64,000 nucleotides of DNA from positions 37,414,659 to 37,478,658 of the forward strand of contig CM049313.1 of the NCBI GenBank assembly GCA_026874595.1. Reading direction: 5' to 3'. Origin of the DNA: Sipunculus nudus. Taxonomy: Eukaryota > Annelida > Sipuncula > Golfingiida > Sipunculidae. This document shows, one piece after another, positions 12,719-24,789 of this stretch (its first letter is position 1; every line of letters starts with the position of its first letter). A model generated the notes under the pieces. The model saw nothing but the letters and a program-made list of their open reading frames with translations. It did no database searches and was not told the origin of the DNA. The position numbers and the translations under genes are program-made.

Positions 12719-14019
12719 TTTTGTGTACCTTTCACTGAACATTTTTTCCATGTTTCTGTTATTATATGGTCTGCATGTGAAAGCATTGTGTTTCTTCTTC
12801 TAAAGTGTCTATAACTAAAGACGCGACTGTGTGTGTGTCAGAATGCAGGTATAGAGCAGTAAATATGTCTGAAGGGATTTTATTTTGGGTAAAATGTTGA
12901 TTTGTTAGTCGTCTTGTTTTGTTTAGTGATTAATATAAACACATTCGACTCGATATAGACTTTTTGTCTGCTATGTTTAAATGAGCTCGTCTGTTACATC
13001 AGTACACCAGAAAGTGAGTTTCTAGCATGTACAGATTATATCCATCATGTGTCCTTATAGAAGATGTGCTTGTCTCTGGACAATTACTTGAATTCTCCCG
13101 GACAGTGCACCTGTTGTGGGGTAATTGTGTACAGACCAATCACTCATATGATTCACGGACGTTCATGCTTCACCACAATAACTGGTAGATTTAAGATTTT
13201 GTCGCACGTGTCTCTCCTAGTGGTTCTCACCATTTACTGTTGGATATTGCTTGTCTTTCCACCGAGTATTATTAATCCTCCATTCATATATTTAGCGAGG
13301 AGACGAACTCCCTGCTGCATATTGGCACCACTTGTTACTGGCAGATGTTTTACGGTTAAATTATTCATCTGAATCTTGAAATTTTGTATGGGGCATGATT
13401 GTATGGCCGTTCCCTTACCTCCCCGAGATGCTATACACAACTACAACATTTTCAACACGCACCAGACAGTCAGCAAGCAATCAAGTAAAGCCGGTATTGG
13501 TACATTTGTCATCCCTCTTCTGATTGTGGTTTACTGATATTTGTTTTATTCTGTAGATTTAATAACTGCAGTAACTGTATGTTTTATGCTCCGTGTTATT
13601 TTAAACCTGAATATCTATAATATAATGTGTAGTTGATCAATTTAGTTCAGATTTATACGAGAACGGATCTATACCTACTTATCATTCTCTCGAGGAATCA
13701 TGCTGTTTGAATTATTCGGTGCGTATAGTTATTTTGTATAGTATTGTAGAGTTTTTTTATATATTATTTTGAGTTAAGTTTGGTATTACTTTAAATTTGT
13801 GTGGAGTTATACGCCTCCATTATATATATTTAATGCTGGATTATTAGGTACTTATACGTAAATTTGCTGAATTCTTTTTCGGATTCGGACTCCAGGACAG
13901 GGAGGAAACAAATGATTATCTTGGCATCAACCAGGCTCTGTGTAAAACAACAGCCTTTCCTGGGTGTGTGACACTGAAAAACTCAAGAACTTATTTGTAA
14001 GTGAAACACCACAGTAGGA
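12719..14019. other. Unannotated stretch
   Basis: No supported gene or element. A 102-codon plus-strand frame at 13,064 contains a hydrophobic run but no recognisable family motif, and its start lies in ordinary AT-rich sequence, so I do not call it. Confidence 0.45.
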
Positions 14020-14140
14020 TATGATCTCCCCATTAAGCACTTTGGGTGGGGGCCAACGGTGAAAATCTCACCGCTCCTTGGGAGAGCTTCGAATTCACGA
14101 TCTATCGTACGCTCTGATCAGCGCGTGACCTCCCAGAGAC
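14020..14140 (-). mobile_element. tRNA-derived SINE (partial)
   Basis: Read on the minus strand, this has a tRNA-like head with a B-box-like GTGAATTCGAAGC. It continues into a body containing CTTAATGGGGAGATCATA after a CCCCCACC segment. The same order (B-box, about 40 bases, GGCCCCACC, then CTTAATGGGAAGTCAATG) is seen in the copy at 40.8 kb, so the two belong to one family. The A-box side is degraded. Both ends are approximate. Confidence 0.5.
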
Positions 14141-17100
14141 CTTCCACTCACACGCTGTGAGTAATGGAAGTATTCTTCAGGTTTGGCAATCTGCCAAACA
14201 TCGACTAAAGTGACGCTGGGCAAGATAAAATCTGATTGGCTCAGTGTTCAAACAAAGTTGACTGCGGCCATGCCTAGCTCGTCGTACGGCAATGCAAGTA
14301 TATATATTATAAGGAAATTTACAAACAGTGGGGATAATTAACTGACCCAAGACCACACCAACAAGTTAGTATAGAGACTGACCTGAAAGGTTAAGATTGC
14401 ATTCTGTGTATACCAACGGGGGGAGGTTAAATATTACGCAGGAGGGAATTCCACAGACACAGCATCGCCTGGTGGCCAAACCTGACAGGCAACCGCGGTT
14501 TCGTGCAGCGGTGAGTGGAGCGAATCGTTGAGCATAGCGTCACCGCTGCTTATAGAGCGTAGATCTTCCGGCTGTGAGCCCTGTGATTTACCCCCATGCC
14601 TGTCGGTATGACATTTTAGAGACGATATCCACATCAAACTCGCCAGTTCCGGTCTAGAATTATCCTGCATTACTTTGTCCCTAGATTGGTACCAGTTTGT
14701 CTGTACGATCTAATTCTCTGGCGCCAAGGTTCCAATTACATACCTTTACGAACTTGAAAGTTTTCTTTTTTAGTTTCATTTAATTAGCATTTTTAAATGG
14801 CCATTAAAAGTGACGGAGAGACAGAGAGCAGGTTACAACACAACAGAGATTATTGGTTATTATGCGGTTGTATCTGTATGACCAAAGAAAGTTAAACACA
14901 CCAAATACGTGTTTTAAGGACAGACATAGGATTGCTAAAGTAAATTTAAAATTCTATTTTATGACGCTATTCCGCTCATGATTAAGTTATCTGATCCTCA
15001 AAGGCCTCTGTTAAAAAAGCTTGTGAGCAATTGATTAATTGACCTTCTGTGCATCAAGTCCTTCTTAAAATATTTTTAACATACATTGCTATACTCTACA
15101 GGTCCCCGGACAAACCAGTGAATTTTTTCATGTGTCCATACGGAGATGGCCGTGATCGGCGGTAGGGTCTATACAGGTTCCGCTTGTAGTCTCAGTAATC
15201 TGTACAGAATCTGTATGTGTTTCTATCGTATCGGTGTCATGATATAATGTCCTTGAACAAAGCTTAGCGATCATGAAACCTCCCGGGACGTGGCTTTTAA
15301 CTATTTGTTAAATAAACTTGGCCCAAGCCGGACATGGTGACTTTAAACGACACTGATCTGAACAGATGCTAACCGCCGCCTGCAAATAAATAACTATGTC
15401 AATCTGGAAGCCCATGCCCTTCAGCTGAACTCAAACACCAGTTTTATCTGTCAGTTACTTGATAATTCATGAATAAGTAATGCCCATCTCGAAGACCTCA
15501 TAAAGTTAAAGCATCAGTACCCAGATCTGATTCACATGCATTATTAACACTCGGATTTCCTTTAAACTCAACCCACTCTAAGTCATCAATCCGACTTTAT
15601 CGACTGCTCTTTTCCCCTATGCCGCCCTTTCGTAAGCACGTAGTAAGGATCCACTTAAATCCATACTTCTCCATATTCCAAGTCATCAGCATTTGTTTAA
15701 AGTATACTCTGCATAGTATTATATCTCAAAATTTAAAAGAAAATTTTTAATTGCCTGAACCTTGCCCCTCCTTTCGTTTTTCCTAAATTAAAGCTCGTGC
15801 GTTGTGCAAGCGATAGACCACGTTTTCAAGACACGTGATAAAAACGCATTTTAAGAGTGCCTTTGTTTCGTTTCGTTTTCCCATGTCATCTTATGCTTTG
15901 AGCGTGTTCTTACGCTTATGGGGCAAAAAAGGAACGACACGCCGAATCGCCCTTTCGTCCGGTGGTTTTGTTGTATTTAACTTTTTTGGCGCACAAATGC
16001 TTTACTTTGCGTTTTGTCACATTTCATTGGAGTTCACAAAATATTTTGAACATGTACAAAATATTTCAACAGATTGCGTCTATATTCACGTGTTCACGCG
16101 TTGCCTGCCATTCTCGTGCTTTTGTGGGAGTTTTGTCAGTTTTCAGGCGATTTGGCCAGACGTTTATAGACGATATCGCAACGCGAGTATAAACGCGAGG
16201 AAAACGCTACATTGTTAGGGCTGCTGTAGTGTATTGGTAATTGAAAACCACTTTATCCGTCATTCTCCCTTTGTTCTCAAGAGGTGAATATCCGACCCAC
16301 ATCTAAATCCATACATATCTAAAGTTAGCTATATAACTGATTATATTGGATATATTCAACAATATTTGATTTCCAAAACTAAATTTTAGGGAACATTATC
16401 CATCGTCCAGTAAGTGAAATCACTATCTAGATAAAACTTAATTTTCATTCTGTAAATTCCTCATTAGTTATTTTCGCCATTGTCTGCCCTTAAATGCTAT
16501 TCTTCAATGCGTGAATAAATGAAAGGAACATCCTACTGTTTAAGCTATGGAATAATAGTTTGTTATTGTTTCAAAAACATACGCTGGTTAATGGCTTGGA
16601 GTAGAGATCAGCTTTCACATCGGAGAGCTCTCGTAATTATAGTTTGTTCCTAATGAAGTTATAATTAATAACGCCAGATTTCATAATTCAAATGTTTTTA
16701 TACTTTATATCAAATATCTTAGATGCGACAAATGCGATTAAAGAACAATTTCATTAATAGCGTGGTTATGCGTCCGTTGGCCATTCACATGGTTACTTGC
16801 CATTCAATACAGTTTAATTATAACTTTCTTTATTATCTATCATCATAAAGTACTAATGAGACATAACCTTCATATATCACAAATAAGATACACATAAAAG
16901 ACGACAGATTAAAACTGAGCTGAATTTTTACCTAGTATCATATCATATTACGCTAATTAATCAACTGTGATATTATATTACACCATCATGCACACTTTGA
17001 TGTCATATTACTAATAAACATGTACAGTAAAGTGGCCGAAGCAATTTTCCTGAAGCAAAAATTAATGATGATTGATGTCAATGAATGCCTACCACGATAG

Positions 17101-17291
17101 CCTTCGGTAGCGAAGTCGTTCGTGATGTGAAATTGTGTCATTTTTGTCACAAATGACCACATCTTTGACATGACTTCCACATGACTACACTACGACTGCG
17201 ACATGAATCACTTAAGAGAGACACACGATCATAAGACATCAGACGAAACGAAAGAACATGGACATCAACCTTGTACTTAAGGTATTAAATT
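14141..17291. other. Unannotated stretch with two compositionally distinct islands
   Basis: No gene is called. Two blocks differ from the AT-rich background: 14,434-14,670, which holds a 78-codon minus-strand frame, and about 15,780-16,225, which is CpG-rich with a 127-codon plus-strand frame starting at 15,835. Neither translation resembles a family I recognise. The rest is plain AT-rich sequence. Confidence 0.4.
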
Positions 17292-17599
17292 AAAGGTATG
17301 GTTCTTAAGCACCGCCCGCATCAATTTTAAACCCCCGCATCAAAAATTTATATTTTGATTTTCAATAAAAACTTTCCAATTTTGAGCTGCTGCCGCTCCG
17401 ACCTTTCTTACAAGAAGATAAACCCATATAATTTCCTTTGTTTTGTAGTGCTTTTACTTATTTAGCAAAATAAAACTGTTATTTTCATGCTTTTTCCTTA
17501 TCATTTGACATTTTTATCGAAACATACCAAAAAATTTAAAATAAAAAAAGCACCCGCCCGCATTGATTTCTGAAAAAAAGTGCCTGGAACCATACTTTT
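17292..17599. mobile_element. Short inverted-repeat MITE (~308 bp)
   Basis: The left end AAAGGTATGGTTCTTAAGCAC and the reverse complement of the right end (AAAGTATGGTTCCAGGCAC) match over about 20 bases with few differences. Just inside each end is a second matching patch (CACCGCCCGCATCAATTT against the reverse complement of CACCCGCCCGCATTGATTT, the latter in direct orientation). The interior is AT-rich without a frame. A target-site duplication cannot be fixed because both flanks are A/T runs. The superfamily is not assigned. Confidence 0.6.
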
Positions 17600-17622
17600 T
17601 TTATTTTGGCTTAATAAATGCA

Positions 17623-18325
17623 CTCTTCTGGTTTGAATAGGCCACCAAATCACATAAATCCGAGCCCTAGAAAAGCTAGAATTTCGAGTCGCAGTTGGCC
17701 TTCGTACGGCCCTCCAGAGACAGAGTCCGAATCAAACATATATCATTTCAGTTTTCCTAATAAACAGTTCCAAAAATGAACTTTGTATAACATTCGAGTT
17801 TTATCATGACGTTTTCAATTTATTTCCATTCAAATATATCACCAGATCCCTACCTATCAATAAAACAGCCTCCGTATGATAAAAAGTACCACTGAAGTAA
17901 ATAAATGGCATTATCTGTCTGGGAATATTATCTAGGAAGATTTGTTTCTTTAAATAAAGGGAAACTTAGCTTTCTCTTCTGGTTTGAATAGGCCACCAAA
18001 TCACATAAATCCGAGCCCTAGAAAAGCTAGAATTTCGAGTCGCAGTTGGCCTTCGTACGGCCCTCCAGAGACAGAGTCCGAATCAAACATATATCATTTC
18101 AGTTTTCCTAATAAACAGTTCCAAAAATGAACTTTGTATAACATTCGAGTTTTATCATGACGTTTTCAATTTATTTCCATTCAAATATATCACCAGATCC
18201 CTACCTATCAATAAAACAGCCTCCGTATGATAAAAAGTACCACTGAAGTAAATAAATGGCATTATCTGTCTGGGAATATTATCTAGGAAGATTTGTTTCT
18301 TTAAATAAAGGGAAACTTAGCTTTC
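17623..18325. repeat. 351-bp tandem duplication, two near-perfect copies
   Basis: Copy 1 (17,623-17,973) and copy 2 (17,974-18,324) both begin CTCTTCTGGTTTGAATAGGC and end GAAACTTAGCTTTC. I found no difference between them on reading through. No frame, RNA motif or transposon end is recognisable inside. Such identity implies a recent duplication or an assembly duplication of one locus. Confidence 0.95.
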
Positions 18326-21300
18326 TTGATAATTTGTAACTTTTTTAAAACAGAACCTTTTCCACCTACATGGAAGCCTTAACGATGATTCTTAGTTGCA
18401 GGCAAGGATTAAAAATTGAAATGCCCACGTGATTTATACGGATCGTTATGGCTCAGCAGGATTGAATGTTCATAGGGGCGTCAGTCAGAAGTCATGGAAA
18501 GTCGCGGAGACCTGTTTTTTGGACGTCGTAATGGAGTCGCGAACATTCTTAAAAGTCTCGTGTTATATCATGCTAACACAGTGTCACTGTGGTACTGGCA
18601 TCTCACTCCTATCGTACAACTACGTCATCGTAATGGAATTTTTAATGAAATGGCTGATTTGCCACGAATCGTGAAATTCGTGAAAATTGGTCGTAGTCAC
18701 CACTATGTGAGTCAATCCTCTCATGTATGGAGATTTCATAGTTTGTTTTCCAACCGCATTTTGATCATTACCATTTGAGAGCAAAACAGTTAATTACAAA
18801 GCATACAGGAATTTTCTTGAACACTCAAATCAAATTAATTTAATCCTAACAGATGAAATAAAAAGTTTGATCTCTCAAGAGAACTTTATAAGGTAATATC
18901 ATTTGTATATTTGTCAAATGTAAATGCATTTTTTTTTTAAATTAAACATTTATCTCTAAAACAACATTGTTAACCGGCCTTTATTATTTTTTATTCAAAA
19001 CTGATGGAGAGTGTTCCTCAACTACTTGCTCAGTGAAGATCAATTTGTAATGAACGTCATAATAATTACTCTGTAATCCATTGATTCAATTAATCACTTA
19101 AGTTAATGAATTTAAACCTATCATTTCATCCCAAACTGGGGAACAGCTTATGCTACTTGGCATTTAAACGTTACTGATATTGGGGCTACTTCCAAAGCTA
19201 CTTGTTTTGAATGTAATAATATTGTTAGGAAATAAATAGCTATAAATAAATATATGATAAAGTATCACTTCTATACATCTTAGTTTGCCGAAAAAGCTTT
19301 GTATTTGCCAGCAATAACTATGATAGTTACTATACTTTGATGTGAAAAATAAATTCCTTAAGTAATAAAATATCATATTATCATACAAGTAGTAATCTGG
19401 CAAAGCCATAAACTAGATTTTATTATTGATTATCCCAAGTTTCCCAGATGGTACCAGCCGCGATTCGTTCTCATGACACCCCGAAATAATTCGATTTTGG
19501 AAATGAAACATTACATTCAATTAAGGGACATTTTTCTCATTATTCAATAATTCGGAAACACATGTTGCGGCCAAAATCATGTTGAGACATGTCTGAGCGA
19601 CTAAGTTGTCAAAACACCATACATGCCCATGCATGTAGCATTTTCAGCTTACCCCTTCAAACATGTTGTTTCGTTTTGTTTATATACTTAAAATTCATAT
19701 AAATTCTTTCTTCTCGCCTAAATTAGTTTGAATCTTAGTATATATTTAATGTTAGCAATTGAATAATAATTGAATTAATGCTTTATGAGTTACAACCAAA
19801 ATTTTTTTTCATTTAGATAAATCAGCGAGGGGGAAATGTAAAGAGTGCTGAGGTAACATGAAATTATGTTCAGTCTACCCCCACGGTTAATCTGATATCG
19901 ATTACAGATTACCGGGGGGCAACCGGCAATGTTCGGTAACATGGAGTCTGTAAATTGCCGCTCAAATATATCATTGAAACGATATCAGGTCAGGTTATTA
20001 GTAAATTTTGTTAGAATATTTTGTTCTCGAGGGAAGAAAATAAATTAGTTCACACCTACTATTGCCTGCATACGACAGCTTTTTTGCATTATTTTATTTT
20101 CAACGTAAAACGATGTTACAGTTACATGCATGTCAAGTGATATATAAACTAAAAAAAAACCCTAACTAATGATTACTATACTAAGCGATCTGTCTCTTTG
20201 ATAATATTTGGCTATAGCATGCCAAACAGTGATATAAATGGGTCTGCTGGAACACCCGTGGTTAAACCCTCAAAGTCTATAAAAGTTGAATAGCCTGCAT
20301 TTTATAAGGGTTTCCTTTTCCCCAATCAATTTAAGGTGAAAGGACAGGTACAAATACCCATTGACCTTTAGTTTTGTACCTCATACAAGTAATTATATTT
20401 AATTACCTATCATTCGTTGGCGCCGGTTGTCTTAATGAGTCGTTCTCCACGAGGAGAAAAAAAGTCTTTAATAAATTATATGAATGAATTAATAATTATT
20501 GAGATTATTATTGGGAAATATCGTGAATAATATTAATGATGATAAATATCTGAATTTTTCTGTTTCTTTGACTGAAGTTAATGCATGCTTCTTACCACAG
20601 CCAGCTGTATGAGCATTCCCTAGATAACCAAACGTCAAGACAAATACATTAATGTAAAACAACAGATAGTGAAAATTCCAATCTAGTTTGTCGGATTATA
20701 ACTTTTTGCTGCGCACAGATGTTTAAACATTCACAAAGTACCCCCTGGAAATTGAGGTAAATATATTTCTGTAATTGACTTCGCTAGACAAACAGCTGTC
20801 GGTATTCCCACGACCGCACGCCATATTACAAACCAGAGAGTCAGATACGGCAGGTGCGACCACGGTGCGTAACATCAAAAAGTTAACAGTGAATAAACAG
20901 AGCCTGCAGGCCCGACAAAACATCTACTTCTCACTTGTCAGTGGAAATGACTTCACCGGCTGCACGGCATGTTAGAGTTTAAACGAGAAGATTATCGGGA
21001 GACTGGTCAAAATGATATATTACTCATACAGCTAAACCAAACTGTTAATTCTCGGTGCATTCAATTTTCGAAACTCTATTATAAAAGGGTGATCTATATT
21101 TTAATTTGTAAGAGGATGCACCGTCTTTGTCCTAGGATAATCCTTGGGAATGAATTTTTAATAGTACTTGAAAATTTATTTGATATCGGTAATTTCTTTC
21201 TTGGATCATAACGCAATATATCGGATGTTTGGCAATGAATTACAGCCTGCCAGCATTAAACACAGAACCTGATATTCAAGCAATAAACCTCTATCTAAGA

Positions 21301-21944
21301 TTGCTCTGGTATCATCTGTTAAATGTCTTTTTACATTCAGCAAGGTATAATCATCTTCATCATAATTATATACAGCTTCAAATTTACAAATGTCAGAGTT
21401 TTGATAAACCGTTCCGAGGCATCGTTTCGCAAAGAAGTTTTTGCCTTGGGAAGATTCAGATATTCTCGGAGTTACAAAAAGTTTGTCTTGAAGTCTTCGT
21501 GAAGGAATGAGTTGAAATATCTTGGCATTTCTAGATATTTTTCAGCTTGTAATTAGTTGTTTAGTCATTTACTTTTTTAATAATACTGTTCTTAAATATG
21601 TTGCTTACACTGAAATGAGAATGCTGATTATTACATTTGATGCAACTTTACTATGCCTTGAAGAAGATTGATCGTTCAGGCAATGTGTCAGTCATTGACG
21701 TCAAAGTATACATTGTGGATATGTGTATTACCTACAGTAACGGTCCATATGATTAAATATATTTAATTTGTTATCGTTCCGATAGAAGACTTTTTATAAA
21801 CTCATTTACCTAAAATCTGACTGATAGTTCTCGTAGATTTCGTCAGGAAGCAGAATGTTCCTGGTACTGTTTGTTGTATGGTTATGAAGGTAAATATAAT
21901 GATTAGAATTATTATTATGTTACATTAAGCCTTCTTGAATTCAG
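18326..21944. other. Unannotated stretch
   Basis: AT-rich sequence with no supported gene. A less AT-rich block at about 18,430-18,780 has two overlapping plus-strand frames (81 and 94 codons) without family motifs. A short inverted repeat (CACGAAT/ATTCGTG) lies near 18,662-18,681. Other frames (20.7-21.5 kb) are short and unrecognised. Confidence 0.45.
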
Positions 21945-22115
21945 GTCCCTGTCCACGGGACCAGCCAAGAAAAGACGTCACATGTAGTCGATACATTGGA
22001 ATGTGTCTCTGTTATGATCTTGCCTTTGAGGGGAGGGGGAGTGTGGGAGGTCGAACCATTGATCTTTAGTTCCAATGTCCAGCGCCTCAACTGCTATGCC
22101 ACGTCTTAGCGCTCA
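21945..22115 (-). mobile_element. tRNA-derived SINE
   Basis: On the minus strand the head reads like a tRNA gene: A-box-like GTGGCATAGCAGTTGAGGCG, then about 30 bases further a B-box-like ATGGTTCGACCTCC. A non-tRNA body runs to about 21,945 (CAAGGCAAGATCATAACAGA, later GTGGACAGGGACCTGAATTC). The acceptor stem and 3' end of a functional tRNA are not seen, so this is a SINE head and not a tRNA gene. The family is not identified. Confidence 0.55.
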
Positions 22116-23299
22116 CAGATTTTCGATTTCCAGTTATACTTACATCAAAGAACAAGAGGGGCCGTCTTCTCTGTCTCACCATTTAAGTTACTACGCTTAC
22201 CTTGGTAAATATAATATGGCAGGCACGCCCATGCAGCCAGTTTCTTATCACTAGATCAACACGTCTAGAGACATATTTCTTCATGAGGTATATTAGTTTT
22301 ATACTCGTGGCAGTGATTCCTTGTAAAAAGCCTAAGCCTTCATGTGAATCGTTATGATGTTGCGCCATGAAATGTTATTACGTAGCCACCCAAAATGTCA
22401 GAGTCGTCAATCTGGTATCATGTGGTCTTGCGGTCCAACAATAAAAACGCTTGAAAGAGGAAAATGCTCTCGCGATTGATCTCGCCATGTTAATTTACCC
22501 ATAATCCCCAGGCCCCCTGTAACCTGACCATCGTCACTTTGTGCGGGAAAATGAGAGTTTAAAAAGAAAATAAAAAACTTGTTTTTCCTGACATCAAGTT
22601 TAATGTACTGCACGAGACTACAGAACAGAGGCCCAGCACTATATGCCTGACCTGTCATTTATTTGTGCCAACACTAATATAAGAGCATTGATAAATTGCT
22701 TACGCACAGGGTGTGAGGGATTTTGAGTGTTCAGTGTAGCATCAAAGTCCTGAAAGAAACAAACATTCTGCAATGATATAATTTTCATTTGTAAATTGAA
22801 TATTATAAAATATATTTCCAGCCAAATATCTTCCTTTTAATCGGCTGTTCTGTGTGTCTTTAAACACTGTTTCCAGAAGGTTAAATCGATCTGCCAAAAC
22901 ATATAACCACTTTTTTTGTAATCACCGTTTAAGAAAACTTGAAAACTTGAACTGAGTTTGTTGTGTGGAAACAGAAAACTGACATGTACATGTTCCTTTC
23001 TCGGGAGTGCGTGGTAACGGCAAAGTAACGTCGCACTGAACACATAAACTCATCAACCTGATTAATAAAAACTACTCAGAATGATGATGCTCTCAGGTAG
23101 TAGTTTTACAGGGAAATATACTCAACTTGAGTAGTTTCGTACTTGAAAAGTCATCAATGTAAGAAGGTTAACAACAAATACACTAATCGGATTGAGGAGT
23201 TTACGAGTTGTTTAACATGAATCAAGCAGCTATAATCTACTCATATTGATAAATTTCATTATGATATTGTTAATTCATATTGTTTAATTTTAATGTAAA
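22116..23299. other. Unannotated stretch
   Basis: No supported feature. The frames are short and unrecognised. Confidence 0.5.
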
Positions 23300-23864
23300 G
23301 CCCAAAACACACTAACGCGCGTCAAGCGTCACGCGTCAAGCGTCAAATCTGGAAAAATCGCTCCACTCTCTTTATCATTGACAAAACAGACTAACGCGCG
23401 CGTCAAGCGTCAAGCGTCAGCTATCGCTCCTGTAGCGATTTTTGACGCGTGACGCGCGCTAGCCGCGTGGGGATTCCTGATAATGACATAAGTAAATAGA
23501 GGTTTTCCTCCCCAGCACTCAGATTCTATATAAAACTGCGGGTGAAACGAACTATATTTTTTATTTGTATCTGGATAGAAAACATGAAACAAATCAACAC
23601 AAATATATAAATATCGTTCAGAATAGTGACTGAGTTCTGTCATATTTAGAACAGGTCACAAAAGATATATATTTGTATAAAAGTAATCCAACTCTGATTA
23701 TCGAAATTACAATTTTTACAAAGATAAACAAAACAAAAATATATAATAGGTGCTTGGTTAACACCTTCCAATCTGACGCGCGTATTGCGCGTTGTAGCCG
23801 CGTTAGTGTGTTTTGAATTTGTCTCGAGGCGCACGCGTGACGCGCGCGTTAGTCTGTTTTGGGC
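23300..23864. mobile_element. GCGC-rich foldback MITE with nested inverted repeats
   Basis: Outer ends: GCCCAAAACACACTAACGCG at the left matches the reverse complement of the right end (GCCCAAAACAGACTAACGCG) with one mismatch, and both continue into CGCGTCA-rich subterminal repeats. A second, inner pair sits inside: left about 23,381 (CAAAACAGACTAACGCGCGC) and right about 23,790-23,817 (CGCGTTAGTGTGTTTTG). Many GTCAAGCGTC/GACGCGTGAC motifs repeat near the left. TAATG occurs 4 bases outside the left end and 1 base outside the right end, a possible but imprecise target duplication. No transposase is present. Confidence 0.75.
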
Positions 23865-24789
23865 CTAATGGGTTGTATTGTGTATTGGCCGAATGTTTCA
23901 CTTTAGGAAAAGTTATATTTTACTTTAACCTGTTTATCTGTTGGCTTTCCGTTTTTTATGTGCAGGGTGTGCAAAAATAACTACTAAACCAATATCACAG
24001 GAACAGGATTAAAATCCAGTAAGTTTATTTATATTCTGTAACATGAATGGTATCCTAAAAATAACAACAATAACAAAAACGTAGGGAATTTGGATTAATT
24101 TTAAATAAGATATCAAAATTCATAAAAATGCATACTCTTACTATACCGCATACTCGTACCCTTGTGAGAGTGGTTTGTTATCGTGTTAAAACATACATGC
24201 GAGTTTTAGCCATCTAGCCACTGGTGGAAAACAGGGAGATACACTGGAGGCGATTTAAGCTGTGTATGGCCTGTGCTGCTCACCATGGTTCTAAGCTGTC
24301 TTTGCTGTACAAGGCAATTTCATGGAAATTTGTAGGGCACATTATGGGTGAATTTTTTAGCGTGATCTCATCTCATGCAAAGGTATTATCCTCCCTATTT
24401 TACTTTGGGCCTCATACACGATTTATTAGTCTCCATCACTAGAGAACACATTGCAAGCAAAAGCCAAGATCTGTATATGGACAAATGTATTTCCAGTGTG
24501 ACTAAGGTATTTCTATTTGAATAATCGGGAAATCAATTTAAATTAGCAGTAATATTTATTCTCTTCTGATGAAAAAAAAAATCTGAACGAATCTACAATC
24601 GGGGATGGGGGCTGTATGATTGGTTGAGAATGTTAATTCAACACCATGTATGTTAAGTATACAGGAAATATAGTGTTTCCTCATTAAAATAAAACGGTAC
24701 CTGCTAATATCACGTTGGCAACGTAAAAAAACAAATGAAATGGAGATATTTGGAGGTCATTCTTGGTATAATTTGGTATGGCTAACTAA
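23865..24789. other. Unannotated stretch
   Basis: No supported feature. A 72-codon plus-strand frame at 24,224 is not recognisable. Confidence 0.5.
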
